From Halobacteriales archaeon SW_10_66_29 (GTDB lineage: Archaea > Halobacteriota > Halobacteria > Halobacteriales > Haloarculaceae): 41,394 bases of DNA. A model generated the notes under the pieces. It did not search any database. It was not told where the DNA came from and saw only the letters and a program-made list of their open reading frames with translations. Positions 21,615-30,300 of the stretch are shown piece after piece. The first letter of the stretch is position 1. Every line of letters starts with the position of its first letter. The stretch is from positions 1 through 41,394 of the forward strand of contig PXSF01000100.1 in the NCBI GenBank assembly GCA_003022845.1, read 5' to 3'. A program made the translations under genes and the position numbers.

Positions 21615-22025
21615 CTACTCCTTCTCCAGAAACGACGGCAGGTCGACCGCTTCGTTCTCGTCCGGCGTCGGCCGGTCGAGCGCGTCGGTGCGGTCGACCG
21701 CCTCCGGGAGCCCCGACCGGCTGCCGGTCCGCATCCCCTCCGCGTCGATGGAGACGGGTTCGTCGTCCACAAGCGATGACCAGAGCTCATCGCCGTTGTT
21801 GCCCCCTCCGCCGTACTCGCGGCCCTCGTTTTTCCCCTCCTCGAAGGCGAGGTCGACAACGCTGCGTTCGTACGCCGAGTCCATCTCGTTGTGGATCGCT
21901 TCCAGTTCATCGGGGTGGGACTCGCCGATGGAGGCGGCGACGCCGAGCGCGTATGCCCGCGACATCGCCTGATTGACCGACAGCGTCTCCCAGTCGGTCC
22001 CGTAGGTCTGTTCGTACTTGCTCAC
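21615..22025 (-). CDS. Conserved haloarchaeal protein adjacent to KaiC-like ATPase
   Basis: MSKYEQTYGTDWETLSVNQAMSRAYALGVAASIGESHPDELEAIHNEMDSAYERSVVDLAFEEGKNEG. Confidence 0.75.
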   Translation of the reverse strand: MSKYEQTYGTDWETLSVNQAMSRAYALGVAASIGESHPDELEAIHNEMDSAYERSVVDLAFEEGKNEGREYGGGGNNGDELWSSLVDDEPVSIDAEGMRTGSRSGLPEAVDRTDALDRPTPDENEAVDLPSFLEKE

Positions 22026-22105
22026 CGCCGTCGACCTCCCGGGAACTGCGCGAGCGGCGAGGGGCCGTCGTTCGCGTGCTGTTCAGTGGCGCGAGTGGTC
22101 ATTGC

Positions 22106-22792
22106 TCAGGCTTCCACCAGTTGATCCGGCCGGACCTGGAGCCCCCGGTCCGAGAACGTCAGATCGTGGATGTCGGTGTCGATGGCGGTGCCGCGCATCT
22201 TGATCACCTGGATCCCGCGGGTCATCCCGCCCGAGTCCAGGAAGTTGTGGAAGAAGATGACGCCGTGAGCCAGGTAGTGCTCGTCGGAGTACGACGAGGG
22301 GTCGGTCATCTCGGAGATGAGCAGGATGGTGGCGTCGGTCTGCTTGAGCGCGGAGAGAAAGCCCGTGATCTCCTCGGCCATGTCCGAGAAGAAGTGCTGC
22401 AGCAGCATCGTCGAGTCGATCACCGCGCGGTCGATGTCGTTCGATTCGATGAACGCCACCAGCCGGTTGGTCAGTCCCCCGTCGGTCCCGAACTGGGTGA
22501 TCGTCCGCTTGCCGGACTCCGTCATGAGGTTCAAAAACTGGACGTTGTCCGACTGCATCGCCCGGTCGAATCCGAACTCGAACCCCGACATGTCCTGGAG
22601 CAGTTCCGACTTGGTCTCGTGCATCGTGACGTACAGACAGCTGTCCCCTTCCTTCGCGCCCTGCGTGATGAACTGCGAACAGAACGTGGTCTTCCCGCTG
22701 CCGGGCGGGCCGCTGACCACGTACAGCCGGTCGCTCAGCAACCCCCCCTCCACCAGTTCGTCAAATCCGGGGACGCCACTCGAAAAGCGCAT
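22106..22792 (-). CDS. KaiC/RAD55-like RecA-fold ATPase (HTR-like protein)
   Basis: GVPGFDELVEGGLLSDRLYVVSGPPGSGKTTFCSQFITQGAKEG Walker A; IDRAVIDSTMLL Walker B region. Confidence 0.88.
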   Translation of the reverse strand: MRFSSGVPGFDELVEGGLLSDRLYVVSGPPGSGKTTFCSQFITQGAKEGDSCLYVTMHETKSELLQDMSGFEFGFDRAMQSDNVQFLNLMTESGKRTITQFGTDGGLTNRLVAFIESNDIDRAVIDSTMLLQHFFSDMAEEITGFLSALKQTDATILLISEMTDPSSYSDEHYLAHGVIFFHNFLDSGGMTRGIQVIKMRGTAIDTDIHDLTFSDRGLQVRPDQLVEA

Positions 22793-22918
22793 ACTCCCAG
22801 TTCCGGAGGTCGGGGCTTATGTGTTACCACCTGTTTATCAGCGATGATATTACCGCCTCCAGGGTGCCGGGAGTCCCGATCCTGCCAGTCAAGCCGTCGC
22901 GCCGAGTGGTCCACAGCC

Positions 22919-23063
22919 ATGACACTGGACGTCGGCTTTCCTCGGGCGGGTCGCGGGCGGGGATGGTTCGATCCCCACCGCGGAGGACGGCCTGGCAGTC
23001 CAGCGAGTGCTCGATGCAGTTCAGCGGAGCGACGACGACGGACAGTGGGTCGCAGTCAGGTGA
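22919..23063 (+). pseudogene. Remnant of a Gfo/Idh/MocA-type oxidoreductase (start and last codons only)
   Basis: ATG at 22919 gives MTLDVG; a different frame from about 22944 reads LGRVAGGDGSIPTAEDGLAVQRVLDAVQRSDDDGQWVAVR* (stop 23061-23063), typical of the C-terminus of this family. Confidence 0.55.
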
Positions 23064-23336
23064 TCACTGGAGACGTTCCCCGCAGTGCTTGCAGAAGGTG
23101 AACATCGGGTCGTTTTCGTTGTACGCCCCGCAGTTCGAACAGCTCACGGCGTCGGTGTCGGCGATCCCCTCGGGCGCCTCCACCGCGCCGCTCGACCGCT
23201 CGGGGGCGCTCGGCGGCGCCGTTCCCGGGGACGATTCCGCTCCGGTCGACCGACCTTTGATGAAGTACAGGTACAGGTACACCTGCAAGAGGGCAAACCC
23301 GATGACGTACGCCACGAGCCAGGCCCAGGTTTCCAT
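23064..23336 (-). CDS. Single-TM protein with C-terminal zinc ribbon
   Basis: METWAWLVAYVIGFALLQVYLYLYFIKG ... SCSNCGAYNENDPMFTFCKHCGERLQ. Confidence 0.82.
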   Translation of the reverse strand: METWAWLVAYVIGFALLQVYLYLYFIKGRSTGAESSPGTAPPSAPERSSGAVEAPEGIADTDAVSCSNCGAYNENDPMFTFCKHCGERLQ

Positions 23337-23431
23337 ACCGTACGGTACGGCGTCGCACTACTTGGGTATTTGGGATAGTCCGACACGGGCACGCGGGAAA
23401 CGCATTTGACTGCCTGTCCCCAACGGTGGGT

Positions 23432-23644
23432 ATGGCGAGCGAACCCTGCGACGGCTGTGGCCAGAAGGTGAACATCGGGGGTGGGATCGCGGACATCTGG
23501 ACGCTGGAGAACCGCCAGACCGAAGGGATGGCGCTCGAACTCGCCGACGGGACCGAACACTTCCTCTGTTATGACTGCATGGACCGGCTGCCCGACGACA
23601 GGGACGTCGTCGCCGCGGACGTCCGGAACCTCTGCGAGGAGTAG
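23432..23644 (+). CDS. Small zinc-ribbon protein
   Basis: MASEPCDGCGQKVNIGGGIADIWTLENRQTEGMALELADGTEHFLCYDCMDRLPDDRDV. Confidence 0.8.
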   Translation: MASEPCDGCGQKVNIGGGIADIWTLENRQTEGMALELADGTEHFLCYDCMDRLPDDRDVVAADVRNLCEE

Positions 23645-23669
23645 CGCCTGCGTACGAGCAGGTCGCCGT

Positions 23670-24710
23670 TCACTGTTCGTGTGCGATCCGCTCGCCAGTG
23701 TCGAGCCCGTTTCCCAGCGCCGCGTGCAGGCGACCTTCGCCAGCGACCCAGTCGCCGAGGAGATACAGGTCCTGCGCGGCCGCGCTGTCGACGACACCCG
23801 AGGAAACCCCGGTTTCGGGCAGCGCGTACCGCCACCGCTGGTGGTCGACCCAGGCCGGGTCGGCGAGCCGCTCGTCGTCAATGACGGCTGCTGTGAGCCC
23901 CGCAAGTTCGTCGGTCACGAACTCGGGGGAGCCCTCGAGGTGCTGGACTGACCAGTCGTGGTTCGCCTGGACGATCAGGACCGACTCGCCGTCGGGGACG
24001 TGGCCCGGCTTGCACTCCTCTCGAGCGATCCACCCGATCCCGTGGTCCTTCCCGGGGTTGACCAGCGCGTAGTACGGGGTCGAGAGCTCGAACTCGTAGC
24101 CGAGGATCGCCGTCCAGATCCGTCGGTACTCGACAGCCGAGAGAGCGTCGGCGAGTTCCGCTCGGAGCGGGTCGTCCCAGGCAGCCTCCCGGAGCAGGGC
24201 CGCGGTCTGTGGTGCCGGCGGATTCGCAAGGAGGACGTCGAATGGCCCCCACTCCTCGCCGTCGGTGTCGGAGAGCGTCCAGGTGCCCACTCCCTCGTCG
24301 CGGCGGATCCCCTCGACGCGGGTCCGGCGGTGCACGGTCGCATCTGTCGCCCCGAACAGCCGTTTCGCGACGCTCGTCAAGCCGTCGCGGTAGGTCCACT
24401 TCTTACCCTCGTTGTCGCGTCCTTCCGAGATAGTTCCCTCTTCGTCGAACACGTAGATCGGTTCCCCGATCGAGACGAGCCCTTCCGCAGAGAGCTGTTC
24501 GGTAACCAGGTCGGCGACGCGCTCCTCTTCGTCTTTGAGGTAGTTGGCACCGTAGTCGTACGTGATCGAGCCTCGGCGGCGGGTCGCTGCCCGGCCGCAG
24601 ACGCCGCCGGACTTCTCCAGCACGGTGATCGTGGCTTCGGGGCGCGTTTCGTCCAGCACGTAGGTGGCTGCCGCGGCGGCGCTACCGGCGCCGATGACAC
24701 CGATGTGCAT
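23670..24710 (-). CDS. FAD-dependent amine oxidase/renalase-like oxidoreductase
   Basis: MHIGVIGAGSAAAAATYVLDETRPEATITVLEKSGGVCGRAATRRR Rossmann FAD motif; C-terminal LYLLGDWVAGEGRLHAALGNGLDTGERI. Confidence 0.88.
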   Translation of the reverse strand: MHIGVIGAGSAAAAATYVLDETRPEATITVLEKSGGVCGRAATRRRGSITYDYGANYLKDEEERVADLVTEQLSAEGLVSIGEPIYVFDEEGTISEGRDNEGKKWTYRDGLTSVAKRLFGATDATVHRRTRVEGIRRDEGVGTWTLSDTDGEEWGPFDVLLANPPAPQTAALLREAAWDDPLRAELADALSAVEYRRIWTAILGYEFELSTPYYALVNPGKDHGIGWIAREECKPGHVPDGESVLIVQANHDWSVQHLEGSPEFVTDELAGLTAAVIDDERLADPAWVDHQRWRYALPETGVSSGVVDSAAAQDLYLLGDWVAGEGRLHAALGNGLDTGERIAHEQ

Positions 24711-24736
24711 GCCCGACGGTTGGATTCCACGGACTA

Positions 24737-24847
24737 ATAGTGATTGTTGTGATTATTTTCGGCACCATGTCGCAATAGCGGCGATTTCACGGCCCGAAAC
24801 TGGCGTCTGAAGAATACCCGGCGGTAAAGAGTCACAACAATCACTAT
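24737..24847 (-). repeat. Palindrome-ended intergenic element, copy B (111 bp, inverted relative to copy A)
   Basis: Perfect 16-bp inverted ends ATAGTGATTGTTGTGA / TCACAACAATCACTAT; 6 mismatches to copy A over 111 bp. Confidence 0.9.
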
Positions 24848-25017
24848 AACGCCCTCCGGTCCGACCGGGGCTCCCGCGCCGCCGGTACTGCGCCGCTGGG
24901 AGCGGTGGTGGCGGTGCTGCGAGAGGTGGTCTTGATAACTAGAGGATAACCGACCCGCCAGGTCCGGATAGCTAGCCACGGATTGTACAGTGGAGAGAGC
25001 AGACGACTATAGTAACA

Positions 25018-25410
25018 ATGGCGACGAAGCTACCCGCCCGCGATCCCCAGCGCAGGGATAGACGCACCGATCACGTCGGCAACGGGGAGGCCGACCACCA
25101 GGCGGCCTCCGGCGAGGAGTTGCTCGAACTGCTCGGCGACGAGTACACGCGTCGCGTCCTCCAGGCAGTCGTCTCGGAACCGAAAAGTGGCCGTGAGGTC
25201 GTCGAGGAAGCGTCCGTGTCGAAGGCGACCGCGTACCGCCGACTGGAGACCCTCCAGGAAGCGGGGCTCGTGGAGTCGAGGACCGTGTTCGACCCGGACG
25301 GTCACCACCACGAGCAGTTCCGGGCGATCCTCGACGGCGTGACAGTCGAACTGCGAGACGAGGGCGTCACGACGGCGATCCACACCGACGCGTCCCCCGC
25401 TGACGACTGA
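25018..25410 (+). CDS. Winged-helix (ArsR-like) transcriptional regulator
   Basis: LLELLGDEYTRRVLQAVVSEPKSGREVVEEASVSKATAYRRLETLQEAGLVESRTVFDPDGHH. Confidence 0.88.
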   Translation: MATKLPARDPQRRDRRTDHVGNGEADHQAASGEELLELLGDEYTRRVLQAVVSEPKSGREVVEEASVSKATAYRRLETLQEAGLVESRTVFDPDGHHHEQFRAILDGVTVELRDEGVTTAIHTDASPADD

Positions 25411-25456
25411 TAGTGATTGTTGTGATTGTTTTCGGCACTACATCGCACTAACGGCG
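25410..25456 (-). repeat. Truncated element copy D, fused to the stop codon of the upstream regulator
   Basis: 41/47 matches by hand to the 24737 end of copy B, then similarity ends; no right terminus found downstream. Confidence 0.7.
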
Positions 25457-25483
25457 GCCCAACTCCCGTCGAACCGTCCCTCG

Positions 25484-25502
25484 AAACGGCGCGCCGTTTT
25501 TT
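25484..25502 (+). terminator. Perfect palindrome plus T-tract, terminator-like
   Basis: AAACGGCGCGCCGTTT (25484-25499) followed by TTT. Confidence 0.5.
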
Positions 25503-25724
25503 GCGACCGTCGAGAAACGAAGGTTCAGAACTTTTTACCCCTCACCGAATCAGTCACGAACGTTAGCGAGGTCCGGACACCCGGTACTGCTCTTCGGCGA
25601 GCAGCGTGGGGATGAGGGGAGTCGGCCGACTGGTCCCCCGGAGAGGTGAACGCTTCGCGGTCCCCAGGCGCCCCCGACCCCCGAGCACCCCCCACTGGAA
25701 ACGGAGCAGCCCAGAACCAACGAC

Positions 25725-27359
25725 ATGACAGACCCCTCGACGCTGGCGTTCGTCGCCGCGACCGCGGTCGCGCTGCTGACGAGCGGCGCCTTTCTGGCGT
25801 CGATGTGGCGGCGCCGGGCGGAACCGCTGGCGCTGGCGCTGCTGGGCGTCGCCGCCGTCTCGGTGCTCGCCGTCGCGGTCGATTTCACGCTCGTCCGGGA
25901 CGTCCTCCACGAGTCCAGCAGCGAGTTCTGGATCTTTTTCGTCTACCTCGTCAGCCTCGTCGGAATGGGCCTGTGGGTGTACTTCACGTTCCAGTACACT
26001 GGTCGGGGCCGGCGTGTGACGATCCTCGTGGCCACGGCGGTCGTCGGAGCGATCGTTCTGACGGTCGTCACTGCCGTCCTGTCGAACGGCGTCTGGGGGG
26101 ACGGGGGCGACGACGTCGTCAACGTCGTCACCGGGATCAGCACGCTGTCGGTCCAGGCGCTGACGATCGTCAGCGTGTTCATGCTCGTCGGCGAGACGGT
26201 CGAGACAGACAGCAGGCTGTTCAGGGAGGCGCTCGCACAGGCCGGTGGGATCCTCACACTGGGCTTTGCGCCGTTCCTCTCGGGCGTGTATCAGGCGCCG
26301 ATCGCGTTCCCCGTCATGGTCACGATCAGTAGCTGCCTGTTCCTGGTCGCGATCCATCACTACGCCCTCTTCGAGACGTTACCCGTCGCCCGCGTCGCCG
26401 GGCGGGATCGGGTGATCAACGAGATTGCGGACCCGGTTGTCGTGGTGGACCGCGGGGGCGTCGTCCAGGACCTCAACCCGGCCGGAGAAGCCTGCTTCGG
26501 AACCTCGCGGTCGGCTGCGGTCGGGCAGCCGCTCGCGGCGGTCGTCCCCGGCCCGAACGAGCCGGCCGTGATCGCCGGGACCGGCGATCCGATCCCCCTC
26601 CAGACCCGGGACGGGCGAACGCTGACCGTCAGCGTCGACCGGGTCGCCGACAGCCACGGCCGGCTGTTCGGCTACATGCTCGTCTACCGCGACATCACCG
26701 ACCGGCGCGAACGGGAACGGCGGCTGGGCGTGCTCAATCAGCTCCTGGTCGGTGCCGTCCGGGACCGCATGGAGACCGTCGCAGCCACCGCCAGGCGGTG
26801 CTGTCACGAGGAACCTGACGCGACCGACCCCGCAGAGAAGATCTGGGGGATAACGACCGAACTGACCGAACTCGTCACCAGGACGCGCGACGTCGAGCGC
26901 GCTATCACCGAAGCGGGCGACGGCTCCGCCGACCTGGCGGCAGCCCTCTCGAGTGTCGCGGCGGCGGACGACGGTATCTCGCTGATCCTCCCCGATGCGG
27001 ACTGTTCCGTCGCGATGGACGCGGAGCTACTCGAGACGGCGATAGCGATACTGCTCGCGGACGTGTTCGGGGACACGCCAGTCGACGTAGCGGTGACTGT
27101 CGAGGACGACGTGGCAGTCCTGCGGATCACGCCCACGGACGGCGCGACGCTGCCGGCCCGACGGCGCCGGATCGACGAGTTCGCCCTCGAACTCGCGGGA
27201 CTCGCCGTCGAAGACGCCGGCGGGAGTCTCACGGTGCTCGATTCCGACCCGCAGGGCCGCGGCGTCGTCGTGCGGCTGCCCCGAAGCGGTCAGCTACAGG
27301 ACGATCCCGACGACGACCCGGGAGCGGCTGCCGCCGACCAGGTGGGTGGTGTCCAGTGA
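25725..27359 (+). CDS. 7TM-PAS sensor with degenerate (pseudo) histidine kinase domain
   Basis: N-terminal 7TM sensor (FTFQYTGRGRR), PAS (IADPVVVVDRGGVVQDLNPAGEACFG), H-box position reads VLNQLLVGAVRDRM with no His; N-box and DxGxG motifs absent. Confidence 0.82.
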   Translation: MTDPSTLAFVAATAVALLTSGAFLASMWRRRAEPLALALLGVAAVSVLAVAVDFTLVRDVLHESSSEFWIFFVYLVSLVGMGLWVYFTFQYTGRGRRVTILVATAVVGAIVLTVVTAVLSNGVWGDGGDDVVNVVTGISTLSVQALTIVSVFMLVGETVETDSRLFREALAQAGGILTLGFAPFLSGVYQAPIAFPVMVTISSCLFLVAIHHYALFETLPVARVAGRDRVINEIADPVVVVDRGGVVQDLNPAGEACFGTSRSAAVGQPLAAVVPGPNEPAVIAGTGDPIPLQTRDGRTLTVSVDRVADSHGRLFGYMLVYRDITDRRERERRLGVLNQLLVGAVRDRMETVAATARRCCHEEPDATDPAEKIWGITTELTELVTRTRDVERAITEAGDGSADLAAALSSVAAADDGISLILPDADCSVAMDAELLETAIAILLADVFGDTPVDVAVTVEDDVAVLRITPTDGATLPARRRRIDEFALELAGLAVEDAGGSLTVLDSDPQGRGVVVRLPRSGQLQDDPDDDPGAAAADQVGGVQ

Positions 27360-28978
27360 TGCTGCAGGGCCTGGTTGCCGGCGCGACCGCGGTGGCGTTT
27401 CTGGTCGGCGCAGTCCTCGCGCTCACGCATCGCGGCCAACCTGGGACGCGCGCTTACGTCGCGCTTATGGTGCTCAACGCAGTGATGGCGCTGGCCCTGC
27501 TGGGGACTGCGATCGATCGGGTCGCCGACGAAACCGCTGCGCGGGGGTCCCTGTTCTGCTGGTTCCTGTCGACGTCCGTCTGGGCGACGTTCGCGATCGA
27601 ATACACGGGCCGCGGGCCAGTGATGACGCGGCGGCGGACCGCTGGAATCGTCGGGCTGGCCGCGTGCACGGCCACGATGTCTATCGCACCGGGGATCCTG
27701 GAGGTCACGAATCAGGCGCTCACGCTGCTCGTGTTCCCGCTGCAGGTCGCCGTCCTCTCGCTTTCGGTGTTCGGGGTGTTCCTCGTCGCCCGGTCCGGCA
27801 TCACGTACGACGACCTGCCGCTCGGTCGGTCGGTCAGTCTGAGCGTCGCCGGCACGAGCCTCACGGTGATCTTCACGGCTCCGGTGCTGGTCGAAGTGAT
27901 CGGCGTGGACCGTGGGATCCGGCTCGCAACGGGGATTCTCGCTGTCAGTGCCGCTGCGTTCCTCGTCGGCCAGCTCGCGTTCGACGTACTCGACGGTGAA
28001 CCCTCGACCGGCCACCTCGCGAGAGAGAGGCTCCTCGACGAGATGTCCCAGGCCGTGTTCCTGATCGACCGGGAACAGCAGTTACTCGACGTGAACGAAA
28101 CGGCGGTCGAAACGTTCGGGGTCGAACGCCCGCTCGAACAGGGACAGACACTGGAGTCGACGCTCGGTGAATCGCCCGACGCAGCGGACAGTGGCCCGGT
28201 AACACTCGGGACGCGTGCCGGGAACCGCGAGTTCGAGTGGCGTCGCTCCGAGTTGACCCGGGGCGGCGACACGGTCGGCACGATCCACGCGCTCCGTGAC
28301 GTGACGGAACGCCGGACGGACGAGCAGCGCCTGGCGGTGCTCAACAGGGTGTTGCGCCACAACCTCCGCAACGACCTCGACGCGATCCGTGCCTTCGCGG
28401 AGACTCTCGGGGCGGCAGACAGCGGACAGGTCGCCCCCGAGACCGTCGCCAGCCGGATCGAAACCACGGCCCGCGACGTGGCGTCGATCGGCGACACCGT
28501 CGAGGGCGCGGAGCAACTGCTGCAAGGCGACGGCGTCGACAGACAGCGGGTCGACGTCGTCGAACTCGCAGACCGGATCGTCAATCGGCAACTGGCGGCC
28601 TATCCCGACGGCTCGGGGTCGGTGTCGGGGACCGCGGAGCCGATCAGTACTGACCCGCGGATCCTCGAAACCGTCCTGGCCGAACTGGTCGAGAACGCCC
28701 TGAAACACGGCGGCGAGCCGCCGAGCGTCACTGTCACGGTACGGGAGGACGGGAGTGGGCTGGACGTCGCCGTCCGTGACGACGGCCCCGGAATCCCGGA
28801 GCACGAACAGGCGGTCCTCCTGGAAGGCGAGGAGACGCCGCTGAACCACGGGAGCGGCCTCGGGCTCTGGCTCGTCTACTGGGGGGTCAAACGGCTCGGC
28901 GGCACGCTGTCGTTCGACACCGGCACAGCCGACGGGAGTACTGTCGTCGTCTCCATCCCTTCCTTCGAAGGCACCTGA
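27359..28978 (+). CDS. 7TM-PAS sensor histidine kinase
   Basis: AIEYTGRGPVMTRR, PAS, VLNRVLRHNLRNDLDAIRAFAETLG H-box, LVENALKHGG N-box, VRDDGPGIPEHEQ and GSGLGLWLVYW. Confidence 0.92.
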   Translation: MLQGLVAGATAVAFLVGAVLALTHRGQPGTRAYVALMVLNAVMALALLGTAIDRVADETAARGSLFCWFLSTSVWATFAIEYTGRGPVMTRRRTAGIVGLAACTATMSIAPGILEVTNQALTLLVFPLQVAVLSLSVFGVFLVARSGITYDDLPLGRSVSLSVAGTSLTVIFTAPVLVEVIGVDRGIRLATGILAVSAAAFLVGQLAFDVLDGEPSTGHLARERLLDEMSQAVFLIDREQQLLDVNETAVETFGVERPLEQGQTLESTLGESPDAADSGPVTLGTRAGNREFEWRRSELTRGGDTVGTIHALRDVTERRTDEQRLAVLNRVLRHNLRNDLDAIRAFAETLGAADSGQVAPETVASRIETTARDVASIGDTVEGAEQLLQGDGVDRQRVDVVELADRIVNRQLAAYPDGSGSVSGTAEPISTDPRILETVLAELVENALKHGGEPPSVTVTVREDGSGLDVAVRDDGPGIPEHEQAVLLEGEETPLNHGSGLGLWLVYWGVKRLGGTLSFDTGTADGSTVVVSIPSFEGT

Positions 28979-29097
28979 TCGACAGCCGCTGATCGCCGGC
29001 CAACGGCCACCACGAGTGAACGGCGGCGGGTCGTCAGGAAAACTCTGTATAGCTAGAATCCACCACTAAGGGTGGGGAGCTACAAGAGTACGTTACC

Positions 29098-29172
29098 ATG
29101 AGCGCACCGGCTCACGACCGAACCGGCGACGACTCCGTCGTTCAGGCAACCGTCCGTCGAGCCAGCATATGA
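29098..29172 (+). CDS. Putative 24-aa leader ORF overlapping the downstream kinase start (ATGA)
   Basis: atgagcgcaccg...agcatatga = MSAPAHDRTGDDSVVQATVRRASI*; stop TGA 29170-29172 overlaps ATG 29169-29171. Confidence 0.35.
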   Translation: MSAPAHDRTGDDSVVQATVRRASI

Positions 29173-30251
29173 TCGAGGGGAACGACTGTCGGGACGCCGT
29201 CTCGATCGATCGCTACCCGGGGCCAGTGTGCAGCTACACCTGCCGGAACGGGGAACCGGTGATCGAGCGGGCAAACGAGGCCTTCGAGGGGGCGTTCGGG
29301 GTGGTCGCGGCAGGCGACGCGCTCGCGCCCGTGTTCGAGGAGTACGGGATCGAACCGATCGACGGCCCGGCGCCGCTGTCGGCGACGATGGACGAGGATC
29401 GCACCCAGCAGGTCCGCGTGGAATCGCCACCGGAGAGGGCGGCGGGGGCGAACAGGTACCTGGCGCAGGTGATCGCACCGGACGGCGAGCGGCCGGGGCA
29501 CCTGCTGATGACTGACGCCAGCGCCGGCGCTGGCGACTTCGGCGTCGACGGGGTCGCGAGCGTGATCAGTCACGACCTCCGCAACCCGCTCGACGTCGCC
29601 AAGGCGCGACTCAGGGCCGGACGGGAGCTGGACTCCGGGGAGGATCACCTCGAACACGTCGAGCAGGCCCACGACCGCATGGAGCGGATCATCCAGGACG
29701 TGCTGACGCTCGCGCGCGGCGAGGAAGTGATCGAACCGGAGGGGACGGTCGACCTCGGGGCAGTCGCCGAGGACGCCTGGGAGACCGTCGAGACGAACGG
29801 CGCGTCGCTGTCGGTCACCGATTCGTTGCCGTCGACAGTCGCGGACCGCGACCGGGTCAAGCGGCTGTTCGAGAACCTGTTTCGCAACGCCGTGGAACAC
29901 GGTTCCACGAGCCGACAGCCTCCGGCTGACGACGCCGTCGAGCACGGCTCCACGGGCGGTCGGCCGTCGGCCGACGACGACGTCGAACACGGCGGCGACG
30001 AAATCACGATCACGGTCGGCCGCATCGAAGACGGGACGACGGGGTTCTACGTCGCGGACGACGGACGGGGCATCCCGGCGGACCGCCGGGAGGCCGTCTT
30101 CAGGCCGGGGTACAGTTCCGACGAGCACGGCACGGGGCTCGGTCTCGCTATCGTCCGGCGGATCGCGGACGTCCACGGGTGGTCGGTCTCGGTGACGGAC
30201 GCCGCGGGCGGCGGCGCCCGGTTCGAGTTCGTCGACGTCGAACCTGCTTGA
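29169..30251 (+). CDS. Sensor histidine kinase (PAS-like N-terminus + HisKA/HATPase)
   Basis: VISHDLRNPLDVAKARL H-box; LFRNAVEHGST N-box; VADDGRGIPADRREAVF; GTGLGLAIVRRIADVHGW. Confidence 0.92.
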   Translation: MIEGNDCRDAVSIDRYPGPVCSYTCRNGEPVIERANEAFEGAFGVVAAGDALAPVFEEYGIEPIDGPAPLSATMDEDRTQQVRVESPPERAAGANRYLAQVIAPDGERPGHLLMTDASAGAGDFGVDGVASVISHDLRNPLDVAKARLRAGRELDSGEDHLEHVEQAHDRMERIIQDVLTLARGEEVIEPEGTVDLGAVAEDAWETVETNGASLSVTDSLPSTVADRDRVKRLFENLFRNAVEHGSTSRQPPADDAVEHGSTGGRPSADDDVEHGGDEITITVGRIEDGTTGFYVADDGRGIPADRREAVFRPGYSSDEHGTGLGLAIVRRIADVHGWSVSVTDAAGGGARFEFVDVEPA

Positions 30252-30300
30252 GGGCGAGTCAGACAGATGCTTACGTCCCACACTCGAATCGGGAGCAAAG

